Shown one piece after another: positions 35,665-46,425 of a stretch of 64,000 nt of DNA. A program made the translations under genes and the position numbers. Numbering within the stretch: position 1 is the stretch's first letter; every line of letters starts with the position of its first letter. This DNA is from Burkholderia aenigmatica (lineage in GTDB: Bacteria > Pseudomonadota > Gammaproteobacteria > Burkholderiales > Burkholderiaceae), in assembly GCF_902499175.1 (NCBI RefSeq), contig NZ_CABVQC010000026.1, forward strand, positions 1 to 64,000, given 5' to 3'. The notes under the pieces were generated by a model that was given only the letters and a program-made list of their open reading frames with translations, had not been told where the DNA came from and made no database searches.

Positions 35665-36639
35665 ATGCCGAAAGCAATCCGATACGACCAGCCGGGCGGC
35701 CCGGACGTGATGAAGTGGGTCGATGTCGAGGTCGGCGAACCGAAGGCGGGTGAAGTCCGCATCCGGCAGCATGCGGTCGGCCTCAACTACATCGACGTCT
35801 ATTTCCGCACCGGCCTTTACCCGCAATCGCTGCCCGGCGGTCTCGGGATGGAGGCGGCGGGCGAGGTGACGGCCGTCGGCGAAGGCGTGACGGCGCTCAA
35901 GGCGGGCGACCGCGTCGCGTACGTCGGGCAGCCGCCGGGCGCGTACGCGCAGGAGCGCGTGATGCCGGCCGAGCGGCTCGTGAAGCTGCCGGACGGCATC
36001 AGCTACGACGACGCGGCGTCGGTGATGCTGCAGGGCCTGACCGCGCACTACCTGCTGCGCCGCACGTATCCGGTGAAGGCCGGCGACACGATCCTGATCC
36101 ACGCGGCAGCCGGCGGCGTCGGCCTGCTCGTATGCCAGTGGGCGAAGGCGCTCGGCGCGACCGTGATCGGGACGGTCGGCTCCGACGAGAAAGCCGCGCT
36201 CGCGAAGGCGCACGGTTGCGACCATCCGATCGTCTACACGCGCGAGAACTTCACGCAGCGCGTGAAGGAGATCACGAACGGCGCGGGCGTGCCGGTCGTC
36301 TACGACTCGATCGGCAAGGACACCTACATCGGCTCGCTCGACAGCCTCGCGCCGCTCGGGCTGTTCGTCAGCTTCGGCAATGCGTCGGGCCCGCTGCCGC
36401 CGATCGACTCGAAGGAATTCTCGTCGCGCGGCTCGCTGTTCTTTACGCGCCCGACGCTGTTCTCGTACATCGCGAAGCGCGCCGATCTCGAATCCGCTGC
36501 CGCCGAGCTGTTCGACGTGCTGCTGTCGGGCAAGGTGAAGACGAGCATCAACCAGCGCTATCCGCTCGCGGAAGTTGCCCGCGCGCATGAAGATCTCGAA
36601 GCGCGCAAGACCACCGGCTCGACGATCCTCGTTCCCTGA
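35665..36639 (+). CDS. NADPH:quinone oxidoreductase, zinc-free MDR family
   Basis: A 324-residue QorA-type enzyme. The catalytic domain starts MPKAIRYDQPGGPDVMKW with VGLNYIDVYFRTGLYP; the NADPH fold has ILIHAAAGGVGLLVCQWAKALGA. Zinc ligands of alcohol dehydrogenases are absent. Expected reaction: one-electron reduction of quinones with NADPH. The start at 35665 has gaggagcg upstream; the open frame above it has no family similarity. A hairpin terminator follows. Confidence 0.93.
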   Translation: MPKAIRYDQPGGPDVMKWVDVEVGEPKAGEVRIRQHAVGLNYIDVYFRTGLYPQSLPGGLGMEAAGEVTAVGEGVTALKAGDRVAYVGQPPGAYAQERVMPAERLVKLPDGISYDDAASVMLQGLTAHYLLRRTYPVKAGDTILIHAAAGGVGLLVCQWAKALGATVIGTVGSDEKAALAKAHGCDHPIVYTRENFTQRVKEITNGAGVPVVYDSIGKDTYIGSLDSLAPLGLFVSFGNASGPLPPIDSKEFSSRGSLFFTRPTLFSYIAKRADLESAAAELFDVLLSGKVKTSINQRYPLAEVARAHEDLEARKTTGSTILVP

Positions 36640-36650
36640 CCCGTCCCCTC

Positions 36651-36671
36651 GTGCCGGCGCCACGCCGGCAC
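36651..36671 (+). terminator. Hairpin terminator after the quinone oxidoreductase gene
   Basis: The perfect nine-base arms GTGCCGGCG (36651-36659) and CGCCGGCAC (36663-36671) have a CCA loop. They are followed by a short pyrimidine run (gcgcctttcc), 11 bases after the stop. The stem is strong but the T-run is weak. Confidence 0.6.
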
Positions 36672-36753
36672 GCGCCTTTCCGGGCGGCGCCGCCGCGCCG
36701 TCCGTCCTGCCTTCCGGTTCCCGCCGTCCTTCCCCGAATTCCACGTTTACGCG

Positions 36754-36807
36754 TTTTTTATACCCGCCCCGATACCTTTGACCCGTCCTTTACGTGCGTT
36801 CCCATAA
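36754..36807 (+). promoter_or_regulatory. kdp promoter with candidate KdpE operator
   Basis: An A/T-rich box TTTTTTATAC (36754-36763) stands out in GC-rich DNA and resembles the T-rich KdpE operator of E. coli. TTGACC (36778-36783) and CCATAA (36802-36807) are a -35/-10 pair with 18-base spacing. The predicted transcript starts about 30 bases before the small ORF at 36847. The operator lies 14 bases above the -35, which suits an OmpR-type activator. Confidence 0.55.
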
Positions 36808-36846
36808 GGTTCTAGTCGTCTGATTTCGACGATGGAGAACAGAAAA

Positions 36847-36954
36847 ATGGATGGGGTTTTCATCGGCGCACTGGTGCTCTTCACCGCGCTGATCCTCGGT
36901 TTGATTGCCGGTTGCGACAAGCTCGTGCAATACGGTCGCGGGGGGCGGGCATGA
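36847..36954 (+). CDS. Tiny membrane protein encoded before kdpF (35 aa)
   Basis: A 35-residue ORF with one hydrophobic helix (about residues 4-22) ending in AGCDKL and a short basic tail. GGAG lies nine bases before the ATG, and its stop overlaps the kdpF start (ATGA). The coupling and position indicate a genuine gene of the kdp operon. I recall similarly placed 25-35-residue proteins with a C[DE][KR]L ending in other kdp operons, but have no function to assign. It is too short for most gene finders. Confidence 0.65.
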   Translation: MDGVFIGALVLFTALILGLIAGCDKLVQYGRGGRA

Positions 36955-37043
36955 CCTGGATGCTTTGGCTGGCGGGCGCCTCGACGGCCCTGCTGTTCGC
37001 GTATCTCGTCTTTGCGCTGCTGCGCGCGGAGGACATTGAATGA
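36951..37043 (+). CDS. kdpF: K+-transporting ATPase subunit KdpF
   Basis: The 30-residue single-helix protein [20 protein letters not shown]... ends in LLRAEDIE, the typical KdpF C-terminus (L..PE/AE..). It stabilises the KdpABC complex in the inner membrane. Its ATG overlaps the stop of the upstream tiny ORF, and its stop overlaps the kdpA start, both as ATGA. Confidence 0.9.
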   Translation: MTWMLWLAGASTALLFAYLVFALLRAEDIE

Positions 37044-38845
37044 ACGCGAACAATCTCTTTCAAACGGTGCTCTTCATCGTCGTGCTGCTGGCGGCGGCCG
37101 TTCCGGTCGCACGCTACCTGTCCGCGGTGATGGACGGCAGCTCGCGTGTCGTGCGCGTGTTCGGGCCACTCGAGCGCGCGCTGTACCGTGTCGCCGGCGT
37201 CGACGCCGGCAGCGAGATGAACTGGAAGCAGTACGCGGTTGCCACGATCGCGTTCAACGCGCTCGGCGCGCTGTTCCTCTACGGCCTGCTGCGCCTGCAG
37301 GGCTTCCTGCCCGGCAACCCGCAGCAGTTCGGCGCGATGACGGTCGACGGCGCGTTCAACACGGCCGTCAGCTTCGTCACCAACACGAACTGGCAGGACT
37401 ACACGCCCGAGCAGACCGTCAGCTACCTGACGCAGATGCTCGGCCTGACCGTGCAGAACTTCCTGTCGGCCGCAACCGGCATCGTCGTCGTGATCGCGTT
37501 GATCCGCGGCTTCGCACGTCATACCGCGCAGACGATCGGCAACTTCTGGGTCGACCTCACGCGCGTGACGATGTACGTGCTCGTGCCGATGTCGGTGGTC
37601 ATCGCCGCGCTGCTGATGAGCCAGGGCGTGATCCAGAACATGAAGGCGTACGAGGACGTGCCGGTGCTGCAGACGAGCACCTACGCGGCGCCGAAGCTCG
37701 ACGCGCAGGGCAATCCGGTGAAGGACGACAAGGGCAACCCGGTGACGGTGCCGACCCAGCTGACGAAGCAGACGCTCGCGATGGGCCCGGTCGCGTCGCA
37801 GGAAGCGATCAAGATGCTCGGCACCAACGGTGGCGGCTTCTTCAACGCGAACTCCGCGCACCCGTACGAGAACCCGACGCCGTTCGCGAACTTCATCCAG
37901 ATCTTCCCGATCCTGATCATCCCGGCCGCGCTGTGTCTCGTGTTCGGCCGCGTGATCGGCGACCGCCGGCAGGGCATCGCGGTGCTCGCGGCGATGACGG
38001 TCGCGTTCGTGATCGCGATCGGCGTCGAGGTGAGCGCCGAGCAGGGCGGCAACCCGACGCTCGCCGCGCTGCACGTCGACCAGTCGACGAGCGCGCTGCA
38101 GCCGGGCGGCAACATGGAAGGCAAGGAAACGCGCTTCGGCATCGCGCAGACCGGCATCTTCACGGTCGCGACGACGGCCGCGTCGTGCGGCGCGGTCGAC
38201 ACGATGCACGATTCGCTGACGCCGCTCGGCGGTCTCGTGCCGATGCTGCTGATGCAGCTCGGCGAAGTGATCTACGGCGGGGTCGGCTCGGGTCTCTACG
38301 GGATGCTCGTGTTCGCGCTGCTCGCGGTGTTCGTCGCCGGCCTGATGATCGGCCGCACGCCGGAATACGTCGGCAAGAAGATCGAGTCGTACGAGATGAA
38401 GATGGTGTCGATCGTCGTGCTGCTCACGCCGCTGCTGGTGCTGGTCGGCACGTCGATCGCCGTGCTCGCCGATGCGGGCAAGGCCGGCATCGCGAACCCG
38501 GGCCCGCATGGCTTCTCGGAAATCCTGTACGCGTTCAGCTCGGCCGCCAACAACAACGGCAGCGCGTTCGCGGGCCTGACGGTCGGCACGCCGTTCTACA
38601 ACTGGATGACCGCGATCGCGATGTGGTTCGGCCGCTTCGGCACGATCGTGCCGGTGCTGGCGATCGCCGGCTCGCTGGCCGCGAAGAAGCGCATCGCGGT
38701 GACGAGCGGCACGCTGCCGACGCACGGTCCGCTGTTCGTCGTGCTGCTGCTCGGCACCGTGCTGCTGGTGGGCGCGCTGACCTACGTGCCGGCGCTTGCG
38801 CTCGGCCCGGGCGTCGAGCACCTGATGATGTGGCTGGGCGCGTAA
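37040..38845 (+). CDS. kdpA: K+-transporting ATPase, K+-binding/channel subunit A
   Basis: A 601-residue K+ channel-like subunit with about 10 membrane helices. The four selectivity-filter-like regions include [52 protein letters not shown] and [13 protein letters not shown], all intact. It forms the extracellular-facing K+ selectivity unit of KdpFABC. It starts in overlap with kdpF and is followed 54 bases later by kdpB. Confidence 0.98.
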   Translation: MNANNLFQTVLFIVVLLAAAVPVARYLSAVMDGSSRVVRVFGPLERALYRVAGVDAGSEMNWKQYAVATIAFNALGALFLYGLLRLQGFLPGNPQQFGAMTVDGAFNTAVSFVTNTNWQDYTPEQTVSYLTQMLGLTVQNFLSAATGIVVVIALIRGFARHTAQTIGNFWVDLTRVTMYVLVPMSVVIAALLMSQGVIQNMKAYEDVPVLQTSTYAAPKLDAQGNPVKDDKGNPVTVPTQLTKQTLAMGPVASQEAIKMLGTNGGGFFNANSAHPYENPTPFANFIQIFPILIIPAALCLVFGRVIGDRRQGIAVLAAMTVAFVIAIGVEVSAEQGGNPTLAALHVDQSTSALQPGGNMEGKETRFGIAQTGIFTVATTAASCGAVDTMHDSLTPLGGLVPMLLMQLGEVIYGGVGSGLYGMLVFALLAVFVAGLMIGRTPEYVGKKIESYEMKMVSIVVLLTPLLVLVGTSIAVLADAGKAGIANPGPHGFSEILYAFSSAANNNGSAFAGLTVGTPFYNWMTAIAMWFGRFGTIVPVLAIAGSLAAKKRIAVTSGTLPTHGPLFVVLLLGTVLLVGALTYVPALALGPGVEHLMMWLGA

Positions 38846-38899
38846 CGCGCGCCCGTATGGCGACACATTGAAAAGACTGAAGAGATTGAAGAGATCGCA

Positions 38900-41011
<2,112 letters not shown>

Positions 41012-41036
41012 GCCGGCCGTACTTGAAGGAAACATC

Positions 41037-41618
41037 ATGAAAACGTTGATTCGTCCGCTCGTCGTGATCTTTACCGTGCTGACCGCGGTGACGGGGCTCG
41101 CCTACCCGGCCGTGATGACCGTGTTCGGCCAGGCCGTGTTCCCGTCGCAGGCGAACGGCAGCCTGATCGAGAAGGACGGCAAGGCGGTCGGCTCCGCGCT
41201 GATCGGCCAGCAGTTCGATGCGCCGAAGTACTTCTGGGGCCGGCTGTCGGCCACGATGCCGATGCCGTACAACGCGACCGGCTCCGGCGGCTCGAACCTC
41301 GGCCCGCTGAACCCGTCGCTCGCCGACCAGGTGAAGGGGCGCATCGCCGCGCTGCGCGACGCGGGCACCGACATGTCGAAGCCCGTGCCGGTCGACCTCG
41401 TGACGGCGTCGGCCAGCGGCCTCGATCCGGAGATCACGCCGGCCGCCGCCGCGTACCAGGTCGAGCGCGTCGCGAAGGCGCGCAACCTGGCACCCGACGC
41501 GGTCGCGCAGCTCGTCGCCGCGAACACGAAGGGCCGCCAGTTCGGCGTGCTCGGCGAACCGCGCGTGAACGTGCTGAAGCTGAACCTCGCGCTCGACGCG
41601 GCGCAGGCCGCGCACTGA
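41037..41618 (+). CDS. kdpC: K+-transporting ATPase subunit C
   Basis: A 193-residue protein. One N-terminal membrane helix (residues 8-30: [20 protein letters not shown]) is followed by a periplasmic domain with [34 protein letters not shown] and the conserved [14 protein letters not shown]. It completes KdpFABC. It starts 25 bases after kdpB with aaggaa upstream. Two hairpins follow. Confidence 0.97.
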   Translation: MKTLIRPLVVIFTVLTAVTGLAYPAVMTVFGQAVFPSQANGSLIEKDGKAVGSALIGQQFDAPKYFWGRLSATMPMPYNATGSGGSNLGPLNPSLADQVKGRIAALRDAGTDMSKPVPVDLVTASASGLDPEITPAAAAYQVERVAKARNLAPDAVAQLVAANTKGRQFGVLGEPRVNVLKLNLALDAAQAAH

Positions 41619-41639
41619 GCGAACGTAAGGCAACCGGCG

Positions 41640-41706
41640 TCCGGCGCGGCCCGATCCGCGCCGGATGCGACTATTCCCGACGGCGCATGCGCCGTCTTTG
41701 CCTTTT
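41640..41706 (+). terminator. Tandem hairpins between kdpC and kdpD, the second a terminator
   Basis: The first stem has ten-base arms TCCGGCGCGG (41640-41649) and CCGCGCCGGA (41656-41665). The second is the perfect palindrome 41679-41696 (GACGGCGC/GCGCCGTC), followed by TTTGCCTTTT. They should reduce transcription from kdpFABC into kdpDE, which begins at 41770. Confidence 0.75.
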
Positions 41707-41769
41707 GCGGCGATTTGGAACAACAATGCTCGTACTCGCGCGCATCCGGGCGCTCCGCCTATCTGACGC

Positions 41770-44613
41770 ATGAATCGTCCCGACCCAGACCAACTCCTCG
41801 ACAAGCTGCAGCGTGACGAAGAAAAGCAGCGGCGCGGCCAGCTCAAGATCTTCTTCGGCGCATCGGCCGGTGTCGGCAAGACCTACGCGATGCTGCAGGC
41901 CGCGCGTCAGCGCCTGCAGGAAGGCGTCGACGTCGTCGTCGGCATCGTCGAGACCCACGGGCGCAGCGAAACCGCCGCGCTGCTCGACGGCCTCGACGTG
42001 CTGCCGCTCGCGCGCATCGACTATCGCGGCCGCACGCTGGCCGAATTCGATCTCGACGGCGCGCTCGCGCGCCAGCCGCAACTGATCCTCGTCGACGAGC
42101 TTGCGCACTCGAACGTGCAGGGCGCACGGCACCTGAAGCGTTGGCAGGACGTGTACGAGCTGCTCGACGCGGGCATCGACGTGTATACGACCGTCAACGT
42201 CCAGCATCTCGAAAGCCTGAACGACGTGGTCGGCGCGATCACCGGCATCCGCGTGTGGGAGACGGTGCCCGACCGCGTGTTCGACGCAGCCGATGAAGTC
42301 ACGCTCGTCGACCTGCCGGCCGAGGAACTGCTCGAGCGGATGCGCGACGGCAAGGTTTATCTCGCGCAGCAGGCCGAGCGTGCGGTGCGCAACTTCTTCC
42401 GCAAGGGCAACCTGATCGCGCTGCGCGAACTGGCGCTGCGGCGCACGGCCGATCGCGTCGACGCGCAGATGCGCGAATACCGTGCCGACCGCTCGATCCA
42501 GCGCATCTGGCAGGCGCGCGAGCGGCTGCTCGTGTGCGTCGGGCCCGGCCCCGAGGCGCCGACGCTGGTGCGCGCGGCCGCGCGGCTCGCCGCGAGCCTG
42601 AAGGCCGACTGGATCGCCGTCTATGTGGAGACGCCGCGCCTGCAGCGGCTGCCCGATGCGCAGCGGCAGCGCACGCTCGACGCGCTGAAGCTCGCGGCCG
42701 AGCTTGGCGCGGAAACGGCCACGCTCGCCGGCGCCGACGCGGTTGCCGCGCTGATCGGCTATGCGAAGGTGCGCAACGTGTCGAAGGTCGTCGCGGGCGG
42801 CTCGCCGAAGGTCGGGCTCGTGCGCCGCCTCGCGCGCCCGTTCGGCGAACAGCTCGCCGAACGCGCGGGCGACGTCGACCTGATGCTGATCCGTGCGTCC
42901 GCGAGCGACGAGGCGCGTGCCGCGCCGCTCGACGCGCGTGCGCGCGACTGGCGCGATGCGTTCGCGCAGTTCGGCACGCATCGCTCGCCGCCGCGACATT
43001 ACGCGTACGCGGCCGCGATCTGCGCGGCGATCACGGTCGTCGCGAGCCTCGTGTCCGAGCGGCTCGACCTCACGAACCTCGTGATGCTGTACCTGCTTGG
43101 CGTCGTGTTCTCGGCCGTCCGGCTCGGGCGCGGCCCGGGCGTGCTGCAGTCGTTCCTGTCGGTGGCCGCGTTCGATTACTTCTTCGTGCCGCCGCGCATG
43201 TCGTTCTCGGTCAGCGACACGCAATACCTGCTGACCTTCTTCGGGATGCTGCTGACGTCGCTCGTGATCAGCCACCTGACGTCGACGCTGACGCGCCAGG
43301 CGAGCGTCGCGCAGCGCCGCGAGCGGCGCACCGGCGCCATCTACGCGATGGCGCGCGAGCTGGGCGCGGCGCTGACGACCGAGCAGATCGTCGAGATCGG
43401 CAGCCGCCATGTGGGCGAGGTGTTCCGCGCGCGCGTCGCGTTCCTGCTGCCCGACAGCGCGGACAAGGTGCGGCAGAAGATCGAGGAGCCCGATGCAGCC
43501 GTCACGCTGACGGGTGCCGATCTGGACAGCGACGTCGGCCAGTGGGTCTATGACCAGCAGAAGCCGGCTGGCCGCGGCACCGACACGTTACCGGCGACAG
43601 TTGCACTGTACCTGCCGCTGAAGGCGCCGATGCGCACGCGCGGCGTGCTTGCGGTCGCGTCGCGCGAGCCGCGCGAACTCGAGGTGCCGGAACAGCAGCG
43701 GATGCTCGACGCATTCGCCGCGCAGATCGCGCTCGCGCTCGAACGCGTGCACTACGTCGAGATCGCGCGCGACGCGCTGGTGAGCATGGAATCCGAGCGG
43801 CTGCGCAACTCGCTGCTGTCGGCGATCTCGCACGACCTGCGCACGCCGCTCACGACGATCGTCGGCTTCTCGTCGATGCTCGCAAACGGGCGGGCGGCCG
43901 CGCAGGGCGGCGACGTGGCGGCGGCTGAGCGTTTCGCGCAGCGCGAGGGCGAACTCGTCGACGCGATCCACGACGAGGCGCTGCGGATGACGGGCATCGT
44001 CACGAACCTGCTCGACATGGCGCGGCTGCAGGCCGGCAGCCTGCAGTTGAAGCGCCAGTGGTCGCTGCTCGAGGAAACCGTCGGCGCCGCACTCGCCGCA
44101 TGCAGGCGCGTGCTTGCGCGCCATCCCGCGCGCGTCGTGCTGCCGGCCGATTTGCCGCTCCTGCAGATGGACGCGGTGCTGATGGAGCGCCTGTTCACCA
44201 ACCTGTTCGAGAACGCGGCCAAGTACACGCCGGCCGATACGCCGATCGAGATTGGCGCGGAGCGCATGACCGACGACGGGCTGCCATTCGTGCGCGTGCT
44301 CGTCGACGATTATGGTCCCGGCCTGCCGGCCGGGATGGAAACGCGGATCTTCGACAAGTTCACGCGCGGCGAGAAGGAATCGGCGACGCCCGGCATCGGG
44401 CTCGGCCTCGCGATCTGCCGCGCGATCGTCGAAGCGCACGGCGGTAAAATCGGCGCACTCAACCGCACGGCGCCCGACGGCCACGTGACGGGCGCGCGCT
44501 TCTGGTTCACGCTGCCGGTCGAGACACCGCCGGCCGCGCCTGCCGTACTCGACGACGAACCCGATGTGCCGGGCGCGTCGTCCCCATCCGAATCATTGCC
44601 AGACCATGAGTGA
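41770..44613 (+). CDS. kdpD: K+/osmo-responsive sensor histidine kinase KdpD
   Basis: A 947-residue membrane kinase. The N-terminal KdpD domain has FFGASAGVGKTYAML (Walker A, about residues 30-40) and DELAHSNVQGARHLKRWQDV. A Usp-like domain (about 250-375) comes next, then four close membrane helices (about 415-510), a GAF-like region, and the kinase core with SAISHDLRTPLTT (phospho-His about 688). N box FENAAKY and G boxes DDYGPGLPAG and GIGLGLAICRAIV follow. It overlaps kdpE by eight bases. The gene may have its own weak promoter after the tandem hairpins. Confidence 0.97.
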   Translation: MNRPDPDQLLDKLQRDEEKQRRGQLKIFFGASAGVGKTYAMLQAARQRLQEGVDVVVGIVETHGRSETAALLDGLDVLPLARIDYRGRTLAEFDLDGALARQPQLILVDELAHSNVQGARHLKRWQDVYELLDAGIDVYTTVNVQHLESLNDVVGAITGIRVWETVPDRVFDAADEVTLVDLPAEELLERMRDGKVYLAQQAERAVRNFFRKGNLIALRELALRRTADRVDAQMREYRADRSIQRIWQARERLLVCVGPGPEAPTLVRAAARLAASLKADWIAVYVETPRLQRLPDAQRQRTLDALKLAAELGAETATLAGADAVAALIGYAKVRNVSKVVAGGSPKVGLVRRLARPFGEQLAERAGDVDLMLIRASASDEARAAPLDARARDWRDAFAQFGTHRSPPRHYAYAAAICAAITVVASLVSERLDLTNLVMLYLLGVVFSAVRLGRGPGVLQSFLSVAAFDYFFVPPRMSFSVSDTQYLLTFFGMLLTSLVISHLTSTLTRQASVAQRRERRTGAIYAMARELGAALTTEQIVEIGSRHVGEVFRARVAFLLPDSADKVRQKIEEPDAAVTLTGADLDSDVGQWVYDQQKPAGRGTDTLPATVALYLPLKAPMRTRGVLAVASREPRELEVPEQQRMLDAFAAQIALALERVHYVEIARDALVSMESERLRNSLLSAISHDLRTPLTTIVGFSSMLANGRAAAQGGDVAAAERFAQREGELVDAIHDEALRMTGIVTNLLDMARLQAGSLQLKRQWSLLEETVGAALAACRRVLARHPARVVLPADLPLLQMDAVLMERLFTNLFENAAKYTPADTPIEIGAERMTDDGLPFVRVLVDDYGPGLPAGMETRIFDKFTRGEKESATPGIGLGLAICRAIVEAHGGKIGALNRTAPDGHVTGARFWFTLPVETPPAAPAVLDDEPDVPGASSPSESLPDHE

Positions 44614-45304
44614 ACCCAGCCTGACCGTCGTCCTGATCGAGGACGAAAAGCAGATCCGCCGTTTCGTGCGCGCCGCGCTCGAGGAGGAGGACATCGCGGT
44701 GTTCGAGGCCGAGACGGGCAAGCAGGGGCTGATCGACGCGGCGACGCGCAAGCCCGATCTCGTGATCGTCGACCTCGGCCTGCCCGATACCGACGGCCTC
44801 GACGTGATCCGCGAACTGCGCGGCTGGTCCGAGGTGCCGGTGATCGTGCTGTCCGCGCGCACGCAGGAAGAGGAGAAGGTCGCGGCGCTCGACGCGGGCG
44901 CCGACGATTACCTGACCAAGCCGTTCGGTGTGTCCGAGCTGCGTGCGCGGATCCGCGCGCAACTGCGCCGGCGCAACCAGGGCGGCGCGAACGAGTCGCC
45001 GAAGGTGAACTTCGGCACCGTGACCGTCGATCTCGCGCTGCGCCAGGTGTGGCGCGACAACGAGATCGTGCACCTGACGCCGCTCGAGTACCGGCTGCTC
45101 GCCACGCTCGTGCGGCACGCGGGACGCGTGCTCACGCACCGGCAGCTGCTGCGTGACGTGTGGGGGCCGTCGCACGTCGAAAGCCACCACTACCTGCGCA
45201 TCTACATGGCGCACCTGCGCCAGAAGCTCGAGCGCGACCCGGCGCAGCCCGAGTACATCGTCACCGAGACGGGCGTCGGCTACCGGCTCGTCGGGGCCGC
45301 ATGA
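44606..45304 (+). CDS. kdpE: OmpR-family response regulator KdpE
   Basis: A 232-residue regulator. The receiver domain has IEDEKQIRRFVRAAL, the phospho-acceptor Asp in VIVDLGLPDTDG (about residue 52), VLSART and DYLTKPF. The winged-helix domain contains LTPLEYRLLATLVRHAGRVLTHRQLL and HYLRIYMAHLRQKLE. It is partner of KdpD and activator of kdpFABC. The start MSEPSLTV lies inside the kdpD end (8-base overlap), which ties the two proteins' translation. Confidence 0.97.
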   Translation: MSEPSLTVVLIEDEKQIRRFVRAALEEEDIAVFEAETGKQGLIDAATRKPDLVIVDLGLPDTDGLDVIRELRGWSEVPVIVLSARTQEEEKVAALDAGADDYLTKPFGVSELRARIRAQLRRRNQGGANESPKVNFGTVTVDLALRQVWRDNEIVHLTPLEYRLLATLVRHAGRVLTHRQLLRDVWGPSHVESHHYLRIYMAHLRQKLERDPAQPEYIVTETGVGYRLVGAA

Positions 45305-45462
45305 CGGGTCTCGCCGGGCCGCAGCGGCGCCCGTGCGCGTGACGTCGCGCACCGGCACGGTTGCGCCAGCGCGACAGTCTCGCGGCCGACGCGCGCGTTG
45401 CACACCCGGCGCTCATTCCCCGTTATCCTGACCGTTCCGCGAACGAAAACGAGGAGCGTGCA

Positions 45463-45747
45463 ATGTCCGTCCGTCTGGTCGTCATCTGTGCGCTGGCGCT
45501 TGCTGCGTCTGGCGCGTTCGCCCAACCGCTGCCGCCCGGGCAGCAACCGTCGTCGTCCCAGCAGGCGATGGCCAATCCTGCGTCGGTCAATTGCGCCAAG
45601 CTCGGCGGCCGCCACACGATCCGCAACCTGTCGAGCGGGCAGGTCGGCATGTGCGTGTTCAAGGATGGCCGCGTGTGCGAGGAGTGGGCGCTGTACCGCG
45701 ATGATCGCTGCGTCGGCGGCGTGACGCCGAAGCGCGTATCGAACTGA
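45463..45747 (+). CDS. Small exported DUF333 protein
   Basis: A 94-residue protein. The signal peptide (about residues 1-20, ending GAFAQ) precedes a short Pro/Gln/Ser linker. The DUF333 motif follows: [18 protein letters not shown] with [25 protein letters not shown], containing four Cys that probably form two disulfides. DUF333 proteins are sometimes labelled putative hemolysin without evidence; function unknown. gaggagcgtg before the ATG is a strong ribosome site. Not evidently linked to kdp. Confidence 0.83.
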   Translation: MSVRLVVICALALAASGAFAQPLPPGQQPSSSQQAMANPASVNCAKLGGRHTIRNLSSGQVGMCVFKDGRVCEEWALYRDDRCVGGVTPKRVSN

Positions 45748-45809
45748 CCGGGCCCGGCCGACCGGGCCCCCGATCGTCCGCCGGCGACGCGCCGCGTCCG
45801 TAAGCATCT

Positions 45810-45818
45810 TGTTATACT
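45810..45818 (+). promoter_or_regulatory. Extended -10 promoter for the riboswitch-sugE transcript
   Basis: TGT-TATACT is an extended -10 (TGN plus hexamer 45813-45818). A start about six to eight bases downstream would place the 5' end right at the first riboswitch hairpin (45827). No good -35 is seen, as is usual for extended -10 promoters. Confidence 0.65.
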
Positions 45819-45826
45819 CGGCGCCG

Positions 45827-45870
45827 CCCGGGGACGACCCCGGGTCATTCGATTCAACGGGGACGGCCCC
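45827..45870 (+). ncRNA. Guanidine-II riboswitch (mini-ykkC)
   Basis: Two GC hairpins with the diagnostic ACGR tetraloops: stem CCCGGGG/CCCCGGG with loop ACGA (45827-45844), and stem GGGG/CCCC with loop ACGG (45859-45870), separated by 14 bases. This is exactly the mini-ykkC architecture, in which each loop binds guanidinium. The GGAG ribosome site (45880-45883) of sugE follows ten bases after the second stem, so ligand-dependent access to it is the likely mode (ON switch). Confidence 0.92.
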
Positions 45871-45892
45871 ATCCGATACGGAGTGCGTCGAG

Positions 45893-46213
45893 ATGGCGTG
45901 GGGATTGTTGTTCATTGCCGGATTGCTGGAAGTGGCCTGGGCGGCCGGCATGAAATCGTCGGACGGCTTCACGAAGCTCGGTCCGTCGGCGTTTACGATC
46001 GTGACGGCGCTGGCCAGCTTCGGGCTGCTCGCGGTCGCGATGCGCCAGTTGCCGCTCGGCACCGCGTACGCGGTGTGGACGGGCATCGGCGCGGTCGGTG
46101 CGTTCGTGTTCGGCATCGTGATGATGGGCGAGGCGCTGACCATCGCGCGCGTCGCGAGCGCGGCGCTGATCGTCGCGGGGTTGATCGGCCTCAAGCTGTC
46201 GTCGGCCGCCTGA
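45893..46213 (+). CDS. sugE: Guanidinium exporter, SMR family (SugE/Gdx)
   Basis: A 106-residue, four-helix small multidrug resistance protein. [21 protein letters not shown] carries the essential Glu (residue 13) with W and G positions typical of the guanidinium-exporting Gdx branch rather than of Emr[20 protein letters not shown] and [24 protein letters not shown] complete the fold. Works as an antiparallel dimer exchanging guanidinium for protons. The riboswitch just upstream gives independent support. Confidence 0.95.
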   Translation: MAWGLLFIAGLLEVAWAAGMKSSDGFTKLGPSAFTIVTALASFGLLAVAMRQLPLGTAYAVWTGIGAVGAFVFGIVMMGEALTIARVASAALIVAGLIGLKLSSAA

Positions 46214-46286
46214 CGACGGCATCCGGGTGCGCACACGCCCCGCGTGCCGCACCGCGGAATTGCGCCGGTCACCCGGATAGCCTGTC

Positions 46287-46292
46287 TATAAT
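46287..46292 (+). promoter_or_regulatory. Consensus -10 box upstream of the DUF4126 gene
   Basis: A perfect TATAAT lies in the 212-base gap after sugE. It would give a leader of about 125 bases for the DUF4126 gene. The nearest TTG-type -35 (TTGCGC) is 21 bases away, so strength is uncertain. Confidence 0.5.
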
Positions 46293-46425
46293 GGAACGCA
46301 TTCGGGCCTGAATTCCGTCGTGCTTCTCGCGGCACGCGGAGCCGGTCGCCACGCGCCGCGCGGCCAGTCTGTCCGACCCGATCCGATCAATCGGCAAAGC
46401 GCACGGAAAGTGCAAGGAGAGGGCC

